Source: Fundidesulfovibrio putealis DSM 16056 (lineage in GTDB: Bacteria; Desulfobacterota; Desulfovibrionia; Desulfovibrionales; Desulfovibrionaceae). Taken from it: DNA of 64,000 nucleotides. Location: contig NZ_AUBQ01000003.1 in the NCBI RefSeq assembly GCF_000429325.1, positions 372,001 through 436,000 on the forward strand, in the 5' to 3' direction. Shown here piece after piece: positions 37,041 through 47,613 of this stretch. The notes under the pieces are model-generated. The model was given only the letters and a program-made list of their open reading frames with translations. It had not been told where the DNA came from and did no database searches. Position 1 is the first letter of the stretch. Every line of letters starts with the position of its first letter. The position numbers and the translations under genes were made by a program.

Positions 37041-37688
37041 TGCTGCACCCTGGAGAACGCGGAGCTGTTTTCCGGGTTGGAATAAATGCGGTCGGGTTGA
37101 AGGCGCCTCGTGTGCAGGCGGCGGGGGCGGTTGCGGCTGCCTCGGACCTGCCTTCCCGTGCTTCGCCGGACCTGCCCGATGTTCAGGCCGCTCCCGACAG
37201 GGGGCGGCCTTGTTTCGTTAGGGCGTTCCTGCCGGGGAGAGGCTGGCGTGTCCGGCAATCCCGGACGTGAGGCTCTGGATATTGGGTCCGAAGAGGCCTG
37301 CATGAGCGCTTGCGACGGCTTGTCGCGGGGCGAAACGTCAATAATGCGGCGGAGCCTGCGGCTGCGCCATCTTGCGGACGCTGTCGCATCCCCGCCGACA
37401 GCAGCCTGGGGAACGAAGCTGAAGGCCAATCCGGGAAAAAGGGACGCACAAGGGACCTTTCAACGGCGTATCCTGCCGGAAACAGGTGAATCCTTTTTTT
37501 TCGGACTGTAACCAAATCCGACAAAGTCGGATTAGATCTGCCTCAATGCTTGATGGTAACCGGTTGAAAGTATAGGCTTCTTCGTACTGGCACGGGTCGT
37601 AAATATTTCCGACACAGTATGCCGGTGAAGACATATTTCCTGTGCCAGTTCTGCTATTAAGGTGAATAAAATGGCTGTGTTGTGTCGG
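37041..37688. other. Gene-free region upstream of second PEP-CTERM gene
   Basis: About 650 nt, GC-rich at first then AT-rich. A perfect 8-bp palindrome AATCCGAC-AAA-GTCGGATT lies at 37515-37533 and may be an operator. ATATTTCC occurs twice (near 37606 and 37633). No gene with an RBS and coding character was seen on either strand. Confidence 0.45.
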
Positions 37689-37704
37689 TGGTTTGGTTTT
37701 TGCT
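37689..37704 (+). promoter_or_regulatory. Sigma-54-type (-24/-12) promoter
   Basis: TGGTTTG-GTTT-TTGCT: GG (37690-37691) and GC (37702-37703) are exactly 10 nt apart with a good TTGCT -12 box. It ends 35 nt before the PEP-CTERM start codon. Confidence 0.6.
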
Positions 37705-37739
37705 TGTCCCACTGAAAGCGTCGAAAACCGAGGTCTTCC

Positions 37740-38636
37740 ATGAAATTGATACTGTCCGCACTCCTGGCAATACTGTCCATCACCGTTGGTGCAGCCGGAG
37801 CCCAAGCTTCCGTCGTGAATTTCGGCGACTCGGTCAACGTCTGGTCCGGCCTGAAGAAGACGCCAGAACTGGCCAATCAGGACCAGAACGGCGTGCCTGA
37901 TCTGACCGGGGGGTCGATGACCTATTCAGCGGGGCACACCCTGACATCCATCACGCTGAACTATACCAACCACTACGCGAACCAGTCCTGGGGACAGTCC
38001 TCCTGGAACTCACTCGAAGCTGGCGACTGGTATATCGATGTGGATAACAACAACGCCTGGGACTACGTGATACACCGTCCCGATCAGGTGTGGGATTTCG
38101 ACAAGAACAAGTGGGTGGATAACACGGCATACCATCTGTACCAGACCAATGACAAGATACTGTATGGGACGTCGACAGCGTATGAGAATGGGAAGTTTGC
38201 CCAGTACGAGGCCTATTACGGCAACACCGACAACCGCGACTGGCACCCCTCCACAGTCAAGGATTCGATCCTGCCGTACGAATACGAGAAGAAGGTGAAG
38301 GGGAAGTACGTTTATACGACCGAAAACGCCAACAGCGGCATCCTCGACCTTGGCGTGGTCGGCTTCGACGGATGGGACAGCTTTTCGGAACTCGACCGGT
38401 TGTCCAAGTCCACGGCGGTCGGGTCCTCCACCTGGGACTTGAGCGGCATAGGCGGCATCGATTTCCTGAGCCTGATGGGCAAGGAAATAGTCATCGCCTA
38501 CACCATGACCTGCGCCAACGACGTCCTGTTCGAACACACCCGGGTCCCGACGCCCGAACCCGGCACCATGCTGCTCATGGGCCTTGGCATCCTCGGCGTG
38601 GGCTACCTGCGCAAGCGGTCCAGGTCCTCCCGCTAG
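37740..38636 (+). CDS. PEP-CTERM sorting-signal protein, unknown mature domain
   Basis: 298 aa. Signal peptide LSALLAILSITVGAAGAQAS. The C-terminus is TPEPGTMLLMGLGILGVGYL followed by RKRS, the exosortase sorting signal. The mature domain (about residues 25-265) is rich in Trp, Tyr, Asn and Asp (NNNAWDYVIHRPDQVWDFDK) and probably beta-stranded; no enzyme motif is seen. It is exported and sorted by an exosortase not present here. A sigma-54-type promoter precedes it. It ends a polysaccharide gene group, as is common for these proteins. Confidence 0.85.
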   Translation: MKLILSALLAILSITVGAAGAQASVVNFGDSVNVWSGLKKTPELANQDQNGVPDLTGGSMTYSAGHTLTSITLNYTNHYANQSWGQSSWNSLEAGDWYIDVDNNNAWDYVIHRPDQVWDFDKNKWVDNTAYHLYQTNDKILYGTSTAYENGKFAQYEAYYGNTDNRDWHPSTVKDSILPYEYEKKVKGKYVYTTENANSGILDLGVVGFDGWDSFSELDRLSKSTAVGSSTWDLSGIGGIDFLSLMGKEIVIAYTMTCANDVLFEHTRVPTPEPGTMLLMGLGILGVGYLRKRSRSSR

Positions 38637-38642
38637 TGCCGG

Positions 38643-38706
38643 GTTTGCGAAAAGCATGAACATGTTTTCCGCAAACAAAATGAATGGTTCTCTCGGTTTA
38701 GGTTCT
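38643..38706 (+). repeat. Post-stop hairpin element (family 2), copy 3, after PEP-CTERM gene
   Basis: Inverted repeat GTTTGCGAAAAGCATG, centre AA, near-complement (one mismatch and one G-T wobble), starting 6 nt after the stop codon. It is followed by AAAATGAATGGTTCTCTCGG and TTTAGGTT, shared with the copies after livF and the nucleoside transporter. Confidence 0.82.
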
Positions 38707-38766
38707 TAACGTGTTAGAACGTGCTTTGAGGGTGCTACACCAGCCCAGCAGGGTAATGCGTAATTC

Positions 38767-38794
38767 AAGGCCGCCCCTTCGGGGGCGGCCTTTT
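38767..38794 (+). terminator. Rho-independent terminator with UUCG loop
   Basis: 11-bp perfect stem AAGGCCGCCCC with a TTCG tetraloop and its complement, then TT. It lies 130 nt past the PEP-CTERM stop and probably ends that transcript. Confidence 0.88.
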
Positions 38795-38803
38795 GCATTG
38801 GCC

Positions 38804-38831
38804 TGTACATGCCGGAAAACATGGTTATTAT
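38804..38831 (+). promoter_or_regulatory. Possible promoter of the tandem structured RNA
   Basis: -10 TATTAT (38826-38831) with TGTACA 16 nt upstream. It sits just after the terminator at 38767-38794 and would start a transcript near 38838. Confidence 0.45.
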
Positions 38832-38837
38832 GTAAGT

Positions 38838-39218
38838 AAGGCCAATGTGGCCAACCTAAGCGGAGGGGTGAGCGAAATAAACGCTTCAGATCATAATCCG
38901 CCCGAACAGGCGAAGGATGATTTGATTTGCGCAAGCGCACCGTAAGAGCGACACCTGAAGGAAGGGGAGGCTGCCGGACAATCCGGCTCCAGCGCCAGCA
39001 AATCACAGGCAGAGGCCCCGGTGGAAGTAAACCTCTCAAACCCGTTTGGAATGGTTGCAGGGAATGCAACAGGTAGGTTTTCCGAAATAAACGATTCCTC
39101 ACATAGCCAGCGCATCGAGGCGCATCATCAAAAGACCTGCGCAAGCGCAGCGTAAGAGCCACACCTGAAGGTAGGGGAGGCTGCCGGAGATCCGGTTATC
39201 GCGCCAGCAGGTCTTTTT
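38838..39218 (+). ncRNA. Tandem structured non-coding RNA, family not recognised
   Basis: Two copies of one RNA domain spaced 210 nt apart. Core A is 38924-39004 and core B 39134-39213. They share a 49-nt block with 46 identities (from 38929 and 39139), which includes CGTAAGAGC, ACACCTGAAGG and AGGGGAGGCTGCCGG. The closing stem is GATTTGC/GCAAATC in A and GACCTGC/GCAGGTC in B: two base pairs changed on both sides. CCGG hairpins (38974-38986, 39184-39195) and the block CGAAATAAACG (38873, 39083) are also repeated. Core B runs straight into seven Ts. There is no open reading frame with coding character. Ends are estimated. Confidence 0.75.
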
Positions 39219-39220
39219 TT
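39210..39220 (+). terminator. T-tract end of the structured RNA
   Basis: The 3' strand of the closing stem of core B (GCAGGTCTT) is followed by more Ts, so the folded core itself could act as the terminator stem. This is read from sequence only. Confidence 0.55.
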
Positions 39221-39306
39221 GCGTTCAATACCAGGCGTTCACCAGAAGGCCTGCCGATCCTGACCGAGTTTCACCCGCCGCTTATCACGCATCAACCCGG
39301 AATCAA

Positions 39307-40575
39307 TCAATCTTTCAGCCTTCCGGCGCGGCAGTCCTCCACCCATTTGATCTCCCGGACGATTGATTCCACCACGGTGGGTGTCTGCAACTCCGGCGGA
39401 AGAACGTCGAAGGTGTAGGTCTCCACCTCCAGAGGCACGGACGGGGACACCAGCGGCAGGAAATCCTTCAGGAACTGCTGCGTGCTCAGGCATCCGGGCA
39501 ACTGCGCCAGGAATACCGGCAGATGAAAATGCACCCTCCAGCAGGCGGCGTTTTCGAGGCAGGACGGGGCGTCAGTTTCAGCAACGCGCCTCGCGGTCCA
39601 TTGCTTTTCCAGACCGCCGGACAAGCCCGCCGATCCAGTCGCACCAACCGTATGAGCCCGGTCAATCCTGCTCTCCACGTCCACCGTTCCATCCCCGACG
39701 CTCGCTCCAGCCGAGGCGGCCAGGGCCTCGCCCAAGTCGTCGAAGCGCACGAGGCCTCCGCCCTCATCAAGGGCCACGCACTGGTGCAGGTACACCGGCT
39801 CGTCGAAGCGCGCCAGGCGCGACAGGTCCGCGCAGGACAGGTGCAGGGCCGAAGACACCTGGACGTGCCCGATGTCCACGCCGTTGTCCGCGAGCTGTGC
39901 GAGCGACCATGCCGGATCCTCGAACTGCAAGGCCTGATGGCAGCAGTCGTAACAGACAGCCAGGGTTGCGCGCAGGTGGTCCGGCAGGTCAAGCCGGTCG
40001 AAAAGCGCTATCAGCTGCGGGGTGGTCTCCACCAGGCAGCCCGGCTCCGGCTCCAGGGACAGGCGGATGCGCTTGCCGGTGCGTTGGGCCAGGGCGTCCA
40101 GGCCTTCGGCGGCCCGGCGCAGGGCGGCGAAGGCCAGGTGCTCCTGGGCAGAGTCGAAATCCGCGCGAAAACCCACAGGCACGGTGGAGATGGACCCGGT
40201 TATGCTATCCGGGCCGTCAGGCAACCAGACCGCCAGCAGTTCCGCCAGCTTCAGGGTGTATTCCAGGCGGGCGGGGTCGCGCCAGTCCGGCTGGTAGACG
40301 CCTGATTTCACCGGGCGTCCGTGGAATGTGCCGTAGGGAAAGCCGTTCACCGTGGCCACGTACAGGCCATTCTCGTCAAGCCACTCGCGAAAGCGGAGGG
40401 CCTCCTCGGGCGTCACTTCCCGGCTGGCCAGCCCGGAGACGCGAAGCCCCACCGGGAACGGTCGATCCGGGCAGACGGCGGCCTTCACGGCCAGAGTGTG
40501 GGAGGCCAAGTTGGCGCGCGTCTGCTCCCAGGATTCGCCGGGGTGGATGTTGGTGCAGTAGGTGACGGGATGCAT
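39307..40575 (-). CDS. eboE: EboE-like protein (xylose isomerase-like TIM barrel)
   Basis: 422 aa. The N-terminus VTYCTNIHPGESWEQTRANL and internal NGFPYGTFHGRPVKSGVYQPDW, LEPEPGCLVETTP and CYDCCHQALQFED are characteristic of EboE proteins annotated as metabolite traffic proteins. The barrel carries His and Glu/Asp residues suited to a metal site. Ebo genes occur in cyanobacteria, algal plastids and some proteobacteria in links with secondary metabolite export or synthesis; the reaction is not known. The gene starts 2 nt after eboD. Confidence 0.82.
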   Translation of the reverse strand: MHPVTYCTNIHPGESWEQTRANLASHTLAVKAAVCPDRPFPVGLRVSGLASREVTPEEALRFREWLDENGLYVATVNGFPYGTFHGRPVKSGVYQPDWRDPARLEYTLKLAELLAVWLPDGPDSITGSISTVPVGFRADFDSAQEHLAFAALRRAAEGLDALAQRTGKRIRLSLEPEPGCLVETTPQLIALFDRLDLPDHLRATLAVCYDCCHQALQFEDPAWSLAQLADNGVDIGHVQVSSALHLSCADLSRLARFDEPVYLHQCVALDEGGGLVRFDDLGEALAASAGASVGDGTVDVESRIDRAHTVGATGSAGLSGGLEKQWTARRVAETDAPSCLENAACWRVHFHLPVFLAQLPGCLSTQQFLKDFLPLVSPSVPLEVETYTFDVLPPELQTPTVVESIVREIKWVEDCRAGRLKD

Positions 40576-40577
40576 CT

Positions 40578-41756
40578 TTACGCGAACCGCTCCCGCAGGA
40601 TGGCTACAGCTTCCTGCATTTTGGCGAAATCGATGGAGGAAACCTCCACGCGGGCTCCGATGCCCGTGAGCAGGCTCAGAAACAGCCTGCCGCCCAGGTG
40701 CTCCCGGAAGGACTCGATGGCCGTCGGGGCGTCCAGGGTCTCCAGAGCTGCGTGCCAGGGCGTGAACCCGAGGTCGGGCAGGATTTCCAGGATGTGCGCC
40801 AGGTCGTCAGCCGGCAAGAGCCCGGTCAGGTGCGAATAGACCGAGTCCAGGGCCACGCCGATGGCCACCGCCTCGCCATGGCCGAGCGCCCCGTTGGTGG
40901 CCTCTTCCATGGCGTGGGCGCTCCAGTGGCCGAAATCCAGAGGGCGCGAGGACCCGAACTCGAACGGGTCGCCGCCGGTGGCGATGTGCTCAAGGTGCAG
41001 CTCGGCGCAGCGCTCGATGGAGTGCTCCAGCGGGCCGTGCTCCAGGCGCTTGAGGGCGTGGCGGTCGGCAAAGAGCCTGTCGAAGAACACCGCGTCCTTG
41101 ATGAGCGCGATTTTCACCGCCTCGGCCAGTCCGGCGCGGCGTTCGCGCTCCTCCAGGCCGTCCAGCAGGGCAAAATCGTTCAGCACGGCAAAGGGCGGCG
41201 CGAAGCAGCCCAGGAAATTCTTGCGCCCGAAAAAGTTCACGGCGTTCTTCACGCCCACTCCGGCGTCGTTCTGGGCCAGCGCGGTGGAGGGCATGCGGAT
41301 GAGCCGCACGCCCCGGTGCGCCGTGGCGGCGGCGAACCCCGCCGCGTCCAGCACCGCGCCTCCGCCGATCACCAGCAGGTAGGACTGGCGGCACAGGCGC
41401 GCCTCGAAGATCAGGTCCAGCACGGACTGAAACACCGAGAGGTCCGCCTTGGCCCGCTCTCCGCCGGGCACGGCCAGGACCGGCGCGGTCAGGCTGGCCA
41501 CCGGGTTGTGCCGGAAATAGCCCTCGATGCGCGCGCCGAGATCCGGAAAGGACGCCAGCAGGCCGTCGTCCAGCACGGCAGCCAGGCGATGCGGGCCGCA
41601 GCCCTGTTGCGGGGACGTGCCGCAGCCGCCGGGAGCGGGCGTGCAGGGCGGGAAAAGTCCTGCCAGTGCGGAGTTTTGGGGGGCAAGGGCGTCTCTCGTG
41701 AAGATCACCGGGAAGTCGTATCGGACGGCGATGGTCTGGTGGATGGTTCTGGTCAT
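40578..41756 (-). CDS. eboD: EboD-like 3-dehydroquinate synthase homologue
   Basis: 392 aa from MTRTIHQTIAVRYDFP; the frame is open further upstream without an RBS. The sugar-phosphate cyclase fold is shown by VIGGGAVLDAAGFAAATAHRG, RMPSTALAQNDAGVGVKNAVNFFGRKN and a metal-binding HGEAVAIGV near the end. The adjacent eboE indicates the Ebo branch rather than AroB of the shikimate path. It likely cyclises a sugar phosphate with NAD and a divalent metal. An extra Cys/Pro-rich stretch (PPCTPAPGGCGTSPQQGCGP) near residue 38 is unusual. Confidence 0.85.
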   Translation of the reverse strand: MTRTIHQTIAVRYDFPVIFTRDALAPQNSALAGLFPPCTPAPGGCGTSPQQGCGPHRLAAVLDDGLLASFPDLGARIEGYFRHNPVASLTAPVLAVPGGERAKADLSVFQSVLDLIFEARLCRQSYLLVIGGGAVLDAAGFAAATAHRGVRLIRMPSTALAQNDAGVGVKNAVNFFGRKNFLGCFAPPFAVLNDFALLDGLEERERRAGLAEAVKIALIKDAVFFDRLFADRHALKRLEHGPLEHSIERCAELHLEHIATGGDPFEFGSSRPLDFGHWSAHAMEEATNGALGHGEAVAIGVALDSVYSHLTGLLPADDLAHILEILPDLGFTPWHAALETLDAPTAIESFREHLGGRLFLSLLTGIGARVEVSSIDFAKMQEAVAILRERFA

Positions 41757-42008
41757 ACAGGCGAGTATGTAGAGGGCGGAGAGGGGGGAAGTCAATCCGG
41801 GGCGTGGGCAAGAACCGTAACCGGATGCGCTGGAAAAGAGCAAAAAACGTACTTTCACAGCTCATTTTGGTAATTCATGACTGGGAAACGGCTTTTCATG
41901 GCGGTATTGGCGTTGGCACGCTTGATGCTTTGTGGGTTGCATGCGCAGACGATGTCTGTTGGAGACGTTGTTCGGTGCATAAACAACAGTGACTCGGAGA
42001 TAAAGAAG

Positions 42009-42509
42009 ATGAAACGCATCATTGCTACCAGTGTCATGGGCGCATTTCTGCTTACCGCACCTGCTGTTTTCGCGTCCGACAAGGCTCCGGTGGATGCTTC
42101 CGCGAAGGGCAGCGTCAAGACCGAGGCCGCGCCGGTGGTGAGGAAGCCTGAGACGGCGACGACTGCGGCCACCCCGGTCCCCTCCGCAGCCTTGAAGCAG
42201 GACGCGGCGGCTCCGGCCAAGGCCGACACTGTAAAATCTGCCGACAAGGCCGCCGTGAAGACTGACGCCGTCAAGCCGGAAGCCGACAAGGCCGCTGTGA
42301 AGGCCGAGGCCCCGAAGGCTGACGCCGCCAAGGCTGCGGACAAGAATGCTCCGGCCAAGGCCACGACCCTGGACGCCAAGGCCGCCAAGCCCGAAGCGAA
42401 GCCTGAGGCCAAGCCCGTGACCATGAAGCCTGCCGAGGCAGCGAAGCACACAGCCGAGGCCGCCCCGGCAGTGAAGAAGCCCGAAACCGCAACGGTCAAG
42501 GCCAACTAG
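42009..42509 (+). CDS. Secreted Ala/Lys/Pro-rich low-complexity protein
   Basis: 166 aa from MKRIIATSVMGAFLL; GGAG lies 9 nt upstream and the start gives a signal peptide ending VFAS. The mature part is an irregular repeat of Ala, Lys, Pro, Val and Asp/Glu (such as AAVKAEAPKADAAKAADK), with no Cys, and is likely disordered or extended, like spacer or wall-associated proteins. Two VKKPETAT-like segments flank the repeats. Function unknown. A family 2 hairpin follows its stop by 8 nt. Confidence 0.75.
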   Translation: MKRIIATSVMGAFLLTAPAVFASDKAPVDASAKGSVKTEAAPVVRKPETATTAATPVPSAALKQDAAAPAKADTVKSADKAAVKTDAVKPEADKAAVKAEAPKADAAKAADKNAPAKATTLDAKAAKPEAKPEAKPVTMKPAEAAKHTAEAAPAVKKPETATVKAN

Positions 42510-42517
42510 TGCCGCTC

Positions 42518-42571
42518 CTTTGAAAGACGTGGACATGATTTTCAAAGTAAAAATGAATGATTCTCGCTGGC
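42518..42571 (+). repeat. Post-stop hairpin element (family 2), degenerate copy 4
   Basis: Weak inverted repeat CTTTGAAAGACGTG/CATGATTTTCAAAG beginning 8 nt after the stop, with the flank AAAATGAATGATTCTC recognisable against the other copies. The spacer TAG-TGCCG matches that of copy 3. Confidence 0.65.
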
Positions 42572-42817
42572 AGAGTCTCACGCAGCACGAATCTTTCTTG
42601 AGAAAGCCAGACTTGTCCTGAAGAATTACAGTTGAGCGCGCAGGGGGAGGGCATGGGGCCCTCCCCTCTCGTTCGCCCTCCGCCACCGGGCATAAACCCC
42701 TGGCCCGCGTGGCCGATAAGATTGGCATGGCGTCGCAGACGCAATGATGAACGCTGTTTTCGGCACGAGGAATGCATGCAATTTTACTGAAGACCGGTAC
42801 GTCCGGAGGAGGCGGCC

Positions 42818-42970
42818 ATGATTCCCAAGAAACTGCGAAGCTATCTGCAACACAGGTTGAACCCGGTTCACATCTATTGCCGACTGTGTGATTTCGGCCT
42901 GGCCAAGGCCAATGCAAGGCGAATGATCCAATTTTACGCCAAGTTCTACTCGCGCAGCTGGCTCGCCTGA
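42818..42970 (+). CDS. Small basic protein of unknown function
   Basis: 50 aa: MIPKKLRSYLQHRLNPVH, IYCRLCDFGLAKANARRM and IQFYAKFYSRSWLA in turn. It is basic, with two Cys in a CRLC motif, and has an excellent RBS (GGAGGAGG) 6 nt before the ATG. It is not on any longer frame. The regular composition, lack of low complexity and strong RBS support a real gene. It may be a small DNA/RNA-binding or regulatory protein; no family is claimed. Confidence 0.6.
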   Translation: MIPKKLRSYLQHRLNPVHIYCRLCDFGLAKANARRMIQFYAKFYSRSWLA

Positions 42971-43475
42971 TCGGGGCCGCTGCGCGGACCTGCTCCGGAC
43001 ACGCCGCGCTGCGCGGGTCATCCCCCTCAGGGCGATCAGGGCATTCAGGCCACCGTGGCGCGTCCAGCCCTCCGGCCCGTATTTGCCATCTCCCATCCCA
43101 CTCGCTCATCCGCCTGCTCGTTCTTATGCTGGCGCGAACGGAAACCCGGTCTGCCGCCGTGTTCCTGCGCGTTCCCGGCTTGCCAATGTGCATGAGGTCA
43201 GCCCGGCCTGCCTGGATCTGGCTTCGACCCCTGTTGTGAACGTATCTCCCTTTATCGACTGCCGATTTGACAGGCCAAACGCCTTTCCGTAAGGTCAATG
43301 TACGCTTCGGAATGATGGCGTCTGTTCTTGATCGGGGCTTTCGTGCCTGTCCGTGACGCCTCGGGATGATGACGGTTGTTCGTGGTGAAGTGGCCTGCCG
43401 GCCAAGGATCATTTCCGGCGTGGGCGTCTGCGACAGGGTGCGCGCTGTTTTTCTGGGCTATTTCGGAGCGCGGGC
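42971..43475. other. Gene-free stretch before the sensor operon
   Basis: 505 nt. An imperfect direct repeat, TTCGGAATGATGGCGTCTGT and CTCGGGATGATGACGGTTGT, lies near 43306 and 43362. No supported gene. The RBS GGAG for the binding protein is at its right end. Confidence 0.4.
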
Positions 43476-44608
43476 ATGCAAAAGCTCGTTTTTGCGGTGA
43501 TCGCTGCGTTGGCCCTCGCACTGGCGGGCCATCTTCTGATGCGTCTCCCGCCCGTGGACCCGATAATCCTGGGGTACATCTCCAGCCTTTCCGGACGCTT
43601 CTCGGCGCTGTCCGCCTCCGGGCGCGACGGAGCCGTTCTTGCCGTGGAGCACGTCAATGCCAGGGGCGGCATTGACGGAAGATCCCTCCGGCTGGACATG
43701 GAAGACGACGCCTTCGACCCCGACGTGGCCCGGAAGGCCGTCATCCACCTCAAAGCATTGGGCGCTGTGGCCATCGTGGGGCCTTTTGCCAGCGCCGTGG
43801 CGCGTTCGATGGTGGACGCGGCCCAGGAGGCCGACGTGCTGGTGGTCAGCCCCACCGTAAGTTCCGATGATTTCAACGCCCAGGACGACCTGTTCCTGCG
43901 CGTCATCCCCGCCGCCGACGCCTTTACCACCTCCCTTGGAAGCTACTGCGGCGCTGCGCGCGCTCTGAAAACCATCTCGGTGCTCGCGGACAAGGCCAAC
44001 GCCTCCTACTCGGCGGGCGTCATCCGCTCGTTCCGCAGGGGATTCCTGGAATCCGGCGGGCGCGAGCTGCTGGTCTTCGAGTACGATTCCCGCCAGTCGC
44101 CTTCCTTCCAGGAGCTGGCCGCAAAGGCCCTCGCCATGCGTCCGGACGGCGTCATGCTGGTCTCCAGCCCCCTGGATACGGCGCTCATGTGCCAGCGGCT
44201 GCGCATCCTCGAACCCGGCGTGCCGGTGTTCTCCTCGGCGTGGGGCATGTCCGGCGAACTGATCCAGAGCGGCGGCCGGGCCGTTGAAGGCATCCTGTCC
44301 ATGGTGCCCTTCAATCCCGAGAGCAGGGACCCGGACTACCTGAACTTCGTCGCGGCTTTCAGGGCGCGTTTCGGCAAGGACCCTGATTTCTCCAGCATAT
44401 TCAATTACGAAGCGGTGATGCTTCTGGCTTCCGCCCTGAAAACGGACCCCCACGCCAGGGGCGAAGCCCTGAAGCGCATCATCCTGGACAGAAAGACGTA
44501 TCGCGGCCTCCAGGGGGAATACTCCCTGGACGGCTTCGGCGACGTGTCGCGCCCGCTCCATCTTTTGACGGTAGCCGATGGTCGGCTGAGCCTAAAGGAG
44601 TCGCCCTG

Positions 44609-44609
<1 letters not shown>
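43476..44609 (+). CDS. Periplasmic ligand-binding protein (LivK-like, sensor-coupled)
   Basis: 377 aa. An N-terminal hydrophobic segment (LVFAVIAALALALAGHLLM) may act as a signal or an anchor. The rest is a type I periplasmic binding protein: IILGYISSLSGRFSALSASG, EHVNARGGIDGRSLRLDMEDD, AIVGPFASAVARSMVD, SSPLDTALM. Unlike livK it has no permease or ATPase genes nearby; the next gene is a histidine kinase that overlaps it by TGATG. A role as a ligand-sensing partner of the kinase is therefore more likely than transport. Confidence 0.85.
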
Positions 44610-46876
<2,267 letters not shown>

Positions 46877-46948
46877 AGTGCTCCCACTCGGAAACGAACT
46901 GCGCTATACGCTTAAGACACGTTCTCATTATCGGCTCAGGAGGGTCGC

Positions 46949-47602
46949 ATGTACGTCGGTTTGAAAATGCTCAAGGGGTTTCATCCCGTTACTCCCAAAA
47001 CGTCCTTGGCTGAGGCCAAGAAGATCCTGGAAAAGGAAGAATACTGGATGCTTCTGGTCACCGACGGCGACAAGCTCGTGGGCTACGTGCGCCACGAGGA
47101 CATGAGCGCCGCGCTGCCCTCCATGCTCTCCACCCTGGAGCGCCACGAAGCCCTCTACCTTATCTCCAAGCTCACTGTGGAAGCCGTGATGCGCAAAGAC
47201 ATCACCACCGTCCCGCCGGAGATGGACATCGAGCAGGCCGCACAGATCATGCACGACAAGAATCTGGCGGGTCTGGCCGTGGTGGGCGGTGGCGGCAAGC
47301 TCATCGGCTACATCAACCGCACCGTGATGCTGGAAGTGCTGGTCGAGGAAATGGGCCTGGCCCTTGGCGGCTCGCGCCTGGTGTTCGAGGTGCAGGACAG
47401 GGCGGGCGTCATCCGCGAAGTGGCCGAGGTCATCTCCTCCCATGACGTGAGCATCCTCTCCACCAGCACCTTTTTCCACAACGGCAGGCGCATGGTGGTC
47501 ATCCGCGTGGACGCAGCCGACGACACGGCGCTGCGCAGCGCTCTGGAAGAGAAGGGGTACCGCCTGGAATCCGCCGCCAACTTCGCGGGCGAGTGGAGCT
47601 GA
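46949..47602 (+). CDS. CBS-CBS-ACT domain protein (AcuB-like)
   Basis: 217 aa. Two CBS domains (about 1-65 and 70-130; TVEAVMRKDITTVPPEMDIEQA begins the second) are followed by an ACT domain (about 140-210; VFEVQDRAGVIREVAEVISS). CBS pairs bind adenosyl nucleotides and ACT domains bind amino acids, so the protein probably senses energy or amino-acid state. Members resemble AcuB. It starts a run of four same-strand genes. Confidence 0.9.
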   Translation: MYVGLKMLKGFHPVTPKTSLAEAKKILEKEEYWMLLVTDGDKLVGYVRHEDMSAALPSMLSTLERHEALYLISKLTVEAVMRKDITTVPPEMDIEQAAQIMHDKNLAGLAVVGGGGKLIGYINRTVMLEVLVEEMGLALGGSRLVFEVQDRAGVIREVAEVISSHDVSILSTSTFFHNGRRMVVIRVDAADDTALRSALEEKGYRLESAANFAGEWS

Positions 47603-47613
47603 CAGGAACTGCC

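Noticed and set aside
37588-37610. TGGCACG as a possible sigma-54 -24 box
   Set aside because: The -12 position reads GTAAA instead of TTGCW; the element at 37689 fits better.
38924-39213. Tandem glycine riboswitch or c-di-GMP riboswitch
   Set aside because: Tandem layout and ACACC..GAAGG are suggestive of glycine aptamers, but the CUCUCAGG and AAAAGGAC parts are missing; the c-di-GMP core sequences are also missing.
38873-39218. CRISPR array or tandem satellite repeat
   Set aside because: Only two units, 210 nt apart, with sequence-different but paired stems; there are no short repeats with unique spacers.
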